Shown one piece after another: positions 60,010-64,000 of a stretch of 64,000 nt of DNA. Below the pieces are notes generated by a model. It did not search any database. It saw only the letters and a list, made by a program, of their open reading frames with translations, and was not told where the DNA came from. The stretch lies in NCBI GenBank assembly GCA_033439295.1, contig JAVTLE010000013.1:2852001-2916000 (forward strand), in the 5' to 3' direction. A program made the translations under genes and the position numbers. Positions within the stretch are counted from its first letter, which is position 1, and each line of letters opens with the position of its first letter. This DNA comes from Deuterostichococcus epilithicus (taxonomy: Eukaryota > Chlorophyta > Trebouxiophyceae > Prasiolales > Stichococcaceae).

Positions 60010-61494
60010 CTATGAGGCGCTGCCCTCACCGCCACCGCCAATCTGGGTGCCACCCTCCTGCTTCTTCGAGAAGGGGTTCCGCTGCAGGCAGGATGCATGC
60101 GAAATCGATCAGTGACGGTCCTGAGCATGGGGTCGCGGCTTGAACGCACAGACACGTCGCATAGAATGCAGGCCACATGAAGCGTTTGCATGTCCGAGGG
60201 GTAGCTGCGGTTGCATCCCGCATTGCTGCAAGTCAGGGTTCACTGCGCCTCCTGTCCGACAACCTGTTCTGCTCGACGAACACGGTCCTCTCCATGAGCT
60301 GCGAAGGCGACAACAGTTGCAAGCTGGTCATATTGACATAGAGAAGGGGGCCCTCACGTCACGGATCTCCTTCCGCTCCTTGTCAATGTCGCCCTCGCCC
60401 GTGTACTCCTGGGTGGACAGGCAGGAGTTGGTAGGTTAAGATGCTCTTGAGTTGCGGCACAGCGCTGATGTTCTTCAAGACTTCTGCGCCGGTGCGTATG
60501 CACTGTGATGCACGCCTGTGCAGATGCCACGCATCGTCATGCCCCACTCACCTGGAACGGAGCTGTTCCCTTGAAGTTCTTTGGGTCGTCGATCTCCCTG
60601 ATCGCAAAGCATTACCAGCAAGTCACACTCCAGTTTTCACTGGTGCACTCGGATGGGATGCGACGCCACAGCCAAGAGGGCAGCTGGACACCTGGCCCAG
60701 CGCTGTCTGAATTCGGCAGAGAACATTACGAACCGCCGCATCGGCATGCCTGGCCTCGATGCGGGGTGGAAAGTGCATCGGACATGTCGGGCTGCAGGAC
60801 AGCGGCGGCAGGGCAAGATGCGGTGGAATGGCTCTGCCGGCTCACCTGGGCTGGCCGTGCTCTGTGATGGGCTGCGGCGGCCACGAGGCAGCAGGGCCCC
60901 ATGTGACGCCCTTCTCCGCCGGCGCGTTGTCGTCGCCGGCACCGCGGCGCACCACCGACCGCTGCACGCGGGCTGCAGTGGCAGGAAGGAGTGTCAACTT
61001 CGGTCGAGGGCGCACGTGCAGCGAGGCGGCGACGGCCGAGATCTACAGTACCGCATTGCCCGTGAATACGCCAAAGTCGACGTGCTGGAACGGCAGCCCC
61101 AACGAGAAATTTCCGTTCACCAACCAATCGCGCGGTCTGCAGGATGCGCGGATGCAACAAAGACTACAGGACGGTGGCAGCTGCTGTGGGATGATGCAGT
61201 GTGCATCACAGCCGCGTTCTGCGCAAGCGTCCCGACGGCTGTTGCTGCTGATCGGCAGAGATAAGGTACGTCAGGTGACGGGGCTCGGGCACGAAAGGTG
61301 CAGCAGCGAGGCCCCCGGCGAGTTTGCGCACTCCACTAGCAGCATCCCAACAGCCGTAGCTTGGGAGATCTTGAGCGAGACCGCTTGATGCTGTGCGGCT
61401 CAACGATGCGCTCACCGTTGCGGGATGGTCGCGTCGCGGGCGCCACGAAGGGTTTGCAGGTCAGTGCCGACATGCTGATCATTGCCTGAGCCAT
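60010..61494 (-). CDS. Small plastid-type protein, 124 residues, unknown function
   Basis: Five minus-strand exons join in phase: 61494-61416, 60972-60846, 60597-60552, 60408-60358 and 60081-60010. The N-terminus (MISMSALTCKPFVAPATR) is rich in Ser, Thr, Ala and Arg with few acidic residues, and VQRSVVRRGA follows, which fits a chloroplast transit peptide and cleavage region. The mature part is hydrophilic: KGVTWGPAASWPPQPITEHG, EIDDPKNFKGTAPFQ, EYTGEGDIDKERKEIRD and a Gly-rich tail (GGTQIGGGGEG). No membrane helix or cofactor motif was seen. Every exon is flanked by good splice signals, so the model is firmer than the function. Confidence 0.75.
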
Positions 61495-62286
61495 TTTGGA
61501 TGAGGTACTGGGTCAAGGTGGGCAGGTTGTTTGCAAGCTGGTGGGGGTCTGCTGCGGCGCAGTGCACGGAAGCTGCTCGGGCCTGCCTTGTCACGGGGCA
61601 CGTGCGGAGTCAGGGTTTAGGCTCGGCAAGCTTATGAAACGTTGAAGCTTGAAGGCGACAGACGATCTCTCAGTCAGCCCATACAGCCATGCTGGATGGT
61701 ACTGTGCCTAGAATGGAGGCCCTGACACGAAAAGGTCCCGGCCGAGTTCCCGTCAGCGGAAGGGCCAAGGCTTATGACCATGTCGAATGTGCTCATTGCA
61801 GCATTGACACGAAAGCCGCACAATGACACAACCCACCACATCCGGCAGCGCAAACACACCGAAAAACCCTGAGTCCTAGACAGAAAACAAGCGGTCCTCT
61901 GAAGCGCCGGAAAGAGTGCCAACCAAGTGAAAGATCATGCCCGCCTTGCCACTAGGTCGCCGGGCCTTGTTCCAATTCGTCACGGGCACCCTTGCAGTCA
62001 GATCATCGGAAGCCGACCGACTCGCCACCCATCGTGATGCGGCGGCCCTGCAGCAATAATTCAACAGGGATTTCGGCACAAACTCGAGAGCTTGCAGCAT
62101 CCACAACAGCAGCCCAGCTGGCAGCTACAACAGCCTCCCGCGTTTGATAACTGCATACTGGCTGGTGAATACTGGCCACCCCTTGCTGGTGAGTGGGCTC
62201 ATGAGCAGGCCTCGACGAATGCAACGCCTCCATTGGCGACTTCAAGTGATAGAATCGGAGCACAGGCTTCAGGAAAGGGAAGGCAC
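61495..62286. other. Interval with unidentified overlapping minus-strand ORFs
   Basis: Two overlapping minus-strand frames (62106-61876 and 61922-61674) show protein-like stretches (TNWNKARRPSGKAGMIFHL and CLRCRMWWVVSLCGFRV) in a lower-GC setting. Neither has a supported start or family. The interval must contain the promoter of the 124-residue gene and the 3' UTR of the gene at 62287. Confidence 0.3.
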
Positions 62287-64000
62287 CTATCTCTTCACCT
62301 TCTTGGCCTTGCCGGCGCTTCCGGCGCCAGAGACATGGCCACTGCTGCTGCTCGCGGGCTGCGCCTTCCGCTGCCGCTTCCTCTGCGGGCCCACCAATGC
62401 CGAAAGCGTTAGCAATAGGAGTGAACCGGGGGCTGTAGCACCCTCCTGCACAGCAGCAGCCCTAAAGCCCGCAGAAGCCTCCCAGCTCTGAAGCAGGCGC
62501 TGTGCACAGACACTGCATGACAGCTGCGACGCGTGGGGCTTCGCAATCTTGCCCGCACACAAGACCACCGCCATGCCAAGTCCTGTGACTGACGCAATGG
62601 AGACAACAGGCAGCACGAGAAGCTCAATAGGGTGAGGGCGGCGCACCGGCAGCATGAGCGCCAGCAGGGCCAGCAGCGGGCCCAGCACTGGCGCCGTAAG
62701 TACCGCCCACACCAGGTACTTGACAGTGGCCGCCTCGCCCAGCGGCGCCAGCAGCGGGTGGTTCCGCAGGAAGCGGCCGAACAGCAGCTCCAGCTCCGAC
62801 TGCGTGAGCGCCAGCTGCGCGAGCAGGGCCTTGACCTGCGGGGGCATGCAATGGTGTGCTGAGCAGCAACATGTTATGCTGAGAAGCAACACATTCTCTG
62901 ACTTTGAGGATGCCCAAACGGATGCGGGATCAGTTCTGCGTGTAAAGTGTGCCACACGACAGCTCGGGCAGCAGTGGCTGAGGTCCATCTGGCATCGAGC
63001 GACAGAGGGGTGCATGCGTGACACGGGGCCAAGGCGGCGTTGGTCGACAGGCACGCGGCGGGACTGATCCTCACGAGGGAGGGCAGCAAGGGCAGAGACA
63101 AAGTCGCAGAAATCGATAAGCAAGGGTGAGGAGGGGGCAGGGGCCCACCGGCTTCAAGTTGGTGACCGCGCGGGCCGCCTCACCAACCTTGCGCTTGAGC
63201 GCCGCGATGTGCGGGTGCTTCAGCACCTTCTCGTGCACATCGCCCGCCACCGTCTGCGGCGCATGGAAATCCCTACTCAGCCCGAGTGAGGCTGGAAAGG
63301 TGTACATGTCCTCTCTGCCGCAGGTCTTAGGCGAGTGCCAGAGCGGAGTGTGCTCTCCACTTGGTTCCGCCACACGAGGCGGTGGCCCGACACATGTTGC
63401 GTGCTTGCAGGAGCATCTCAGACGCGGTCGCTGCCGCAGCCGCCGCCAGGGCCGCGCCGTGTCATCCCTGCCGCAGCTGCTGGCTGCGTGCTCCTCAATG
63501 CCTTGCAGTCCAGGCCCCGAGATTCGCACAACACCAGCGCAGACAAACCCGTTTACGGTCGCATCAAAAGTCCGTGTCCGCCACACCACACCAAATCCAC
63601 TCCCTGCATGCATGTGTCTCGTAATCTCACCTTGGTGTAGTCGGCGTAGTACTGGGCGCTGGGGCCGGCGGCCTCCCAGGCCCGCCCCGCGACATCGCTG
63701 CTGCTGCGGTACAGCGTGCGGGAGGTGTCGGCGGTCGTCTCCCAGGCGGCGGCCGCCGCAGGGCGCACCCTCTGCGGGGGAGGGACAGGGGAGCAGCAGT
63801 GACAGCCAGCGCCGCAGCACGGCAGCCAGGACAGTCTGACCTGGCTGTGCCGGGCACCAGGACACGGTTCGCACAGGCCCTGCTTCTGCGGGGGCAGTTG
63901 CCGCAGCACGCAAGCTGCGAGCCCCTCGTGCTGGGCGCCGTCATGCGGCGCGCCATCATGCATGCCAGGCGCCTCACCCGCTCATAGCCGTCGGCGACCC
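62287..64000 (-). CDS. Membrane protein, 5' part beyond the window
   Basis: Partial minus-strand gene. Exons in phase: 64000-63978 (end of an upstream exon, VADGYER), 63771-63631, 63252-63148 and 62835-62287. The first full exon is amphipathic (TSRTLYRSSSDVAGRAWEAA). The second is basic and helical (EKVLKHPHIAALKRKVGEAA). The last holds two strong hydrophobic segments (VLTAPVLGPLLALLALMLPV and LPVVSIASVTGLGMAVVLCA), then a basic tail ending KAKKVKR, which is lysine-rich as in some ER-retained membrane proteins. The last exon might contain another intron around 62400-62500. The layout of amphipathic helix plus hydrophobic hairpin would fit an ER or lipid-droplet protein, but this is inference and no family was recognised. 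Confidence 0.6.

Overview
The window looks like nuclear DNA of a green alga, probably a trebouxiophyte chlorophyte. It is GC-rich, its genes are dense and split into many short exons, almost every intron ends in a pyrimidine run plus GCAG, and it encodes plastid proteins (an ELIP with three helices, and two proteins with transit-like leaders). No operon, Shine-Dalgarno site, rRNA, CRISPR or clear tRNA was seen. I assembled gene models by hand from exon frames and splice signals. For twelve of them, phase agreement across all joins and an intact stop were the main test.

Layout: (1) 1-1273, + strand, last three exons of an Ala-rich protein. (2) 2386-5073, +, 1-Cys peroxiredoxin. (3) 5685-9309, +, F-box/leucine-rich-repeat protein. 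(4) 9720-14027, +, plastid aldo/keto reductase with an intact catalytic tetrad. (5) 14465-16701, -, THUMP protein of the TAN1/THUMPD1 family (tRNA N4-acetylcytidine adaptor). (6) 17034-22121, +, second F-box/LRR protein, head-to-head with the THUMP gene. (7) 24009-31431, 32470-40391 and 41167-47869, all +: three tandem 18-exon paralogues. (8) 48376-53814, -, 14-exon protein of 596 residues, not identified. (9) 54267-54963, -, ELIP. (10) 56356-59308, +, Lys/Ala-rich nuclear-type protein. (11) 60010-61494, -, small plastid-type protein of 124 residues. (12) 62287-64000, -, partial membrane protein running off the window.

The central region is the most striking. Each of the three paralogues has a signal peptide, a very basic Arg/Lys-Pro-Thr repeat stalk (followed by a polyproline hinge in copies 2 and 3), a barrel-like region with two invariant glutamates (NEPDL and a Glu about 127 residues later, as in retaining clan GH-A glycoside hydrolases), beta-rich segments, and a C-terminal domain resembling DNRLRE/CBM96 carbohydrate-binding modules. 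All three keep the same 17 intron positions. I infer a secreted or wall-bound polysaccharide-active enzyme family; the substrate is unknown.

A second theme is exon-sized tandem duplication inside introns. Degenerate copies of a real exon, often with their own splice acceptor, lie directly upstream of that exon in the aldo/keto reductase (two exons), the second F-box gene (two exons) and the second GH-like gene (one exon). GC-AG introns also recur (six inferred among roughly 118).
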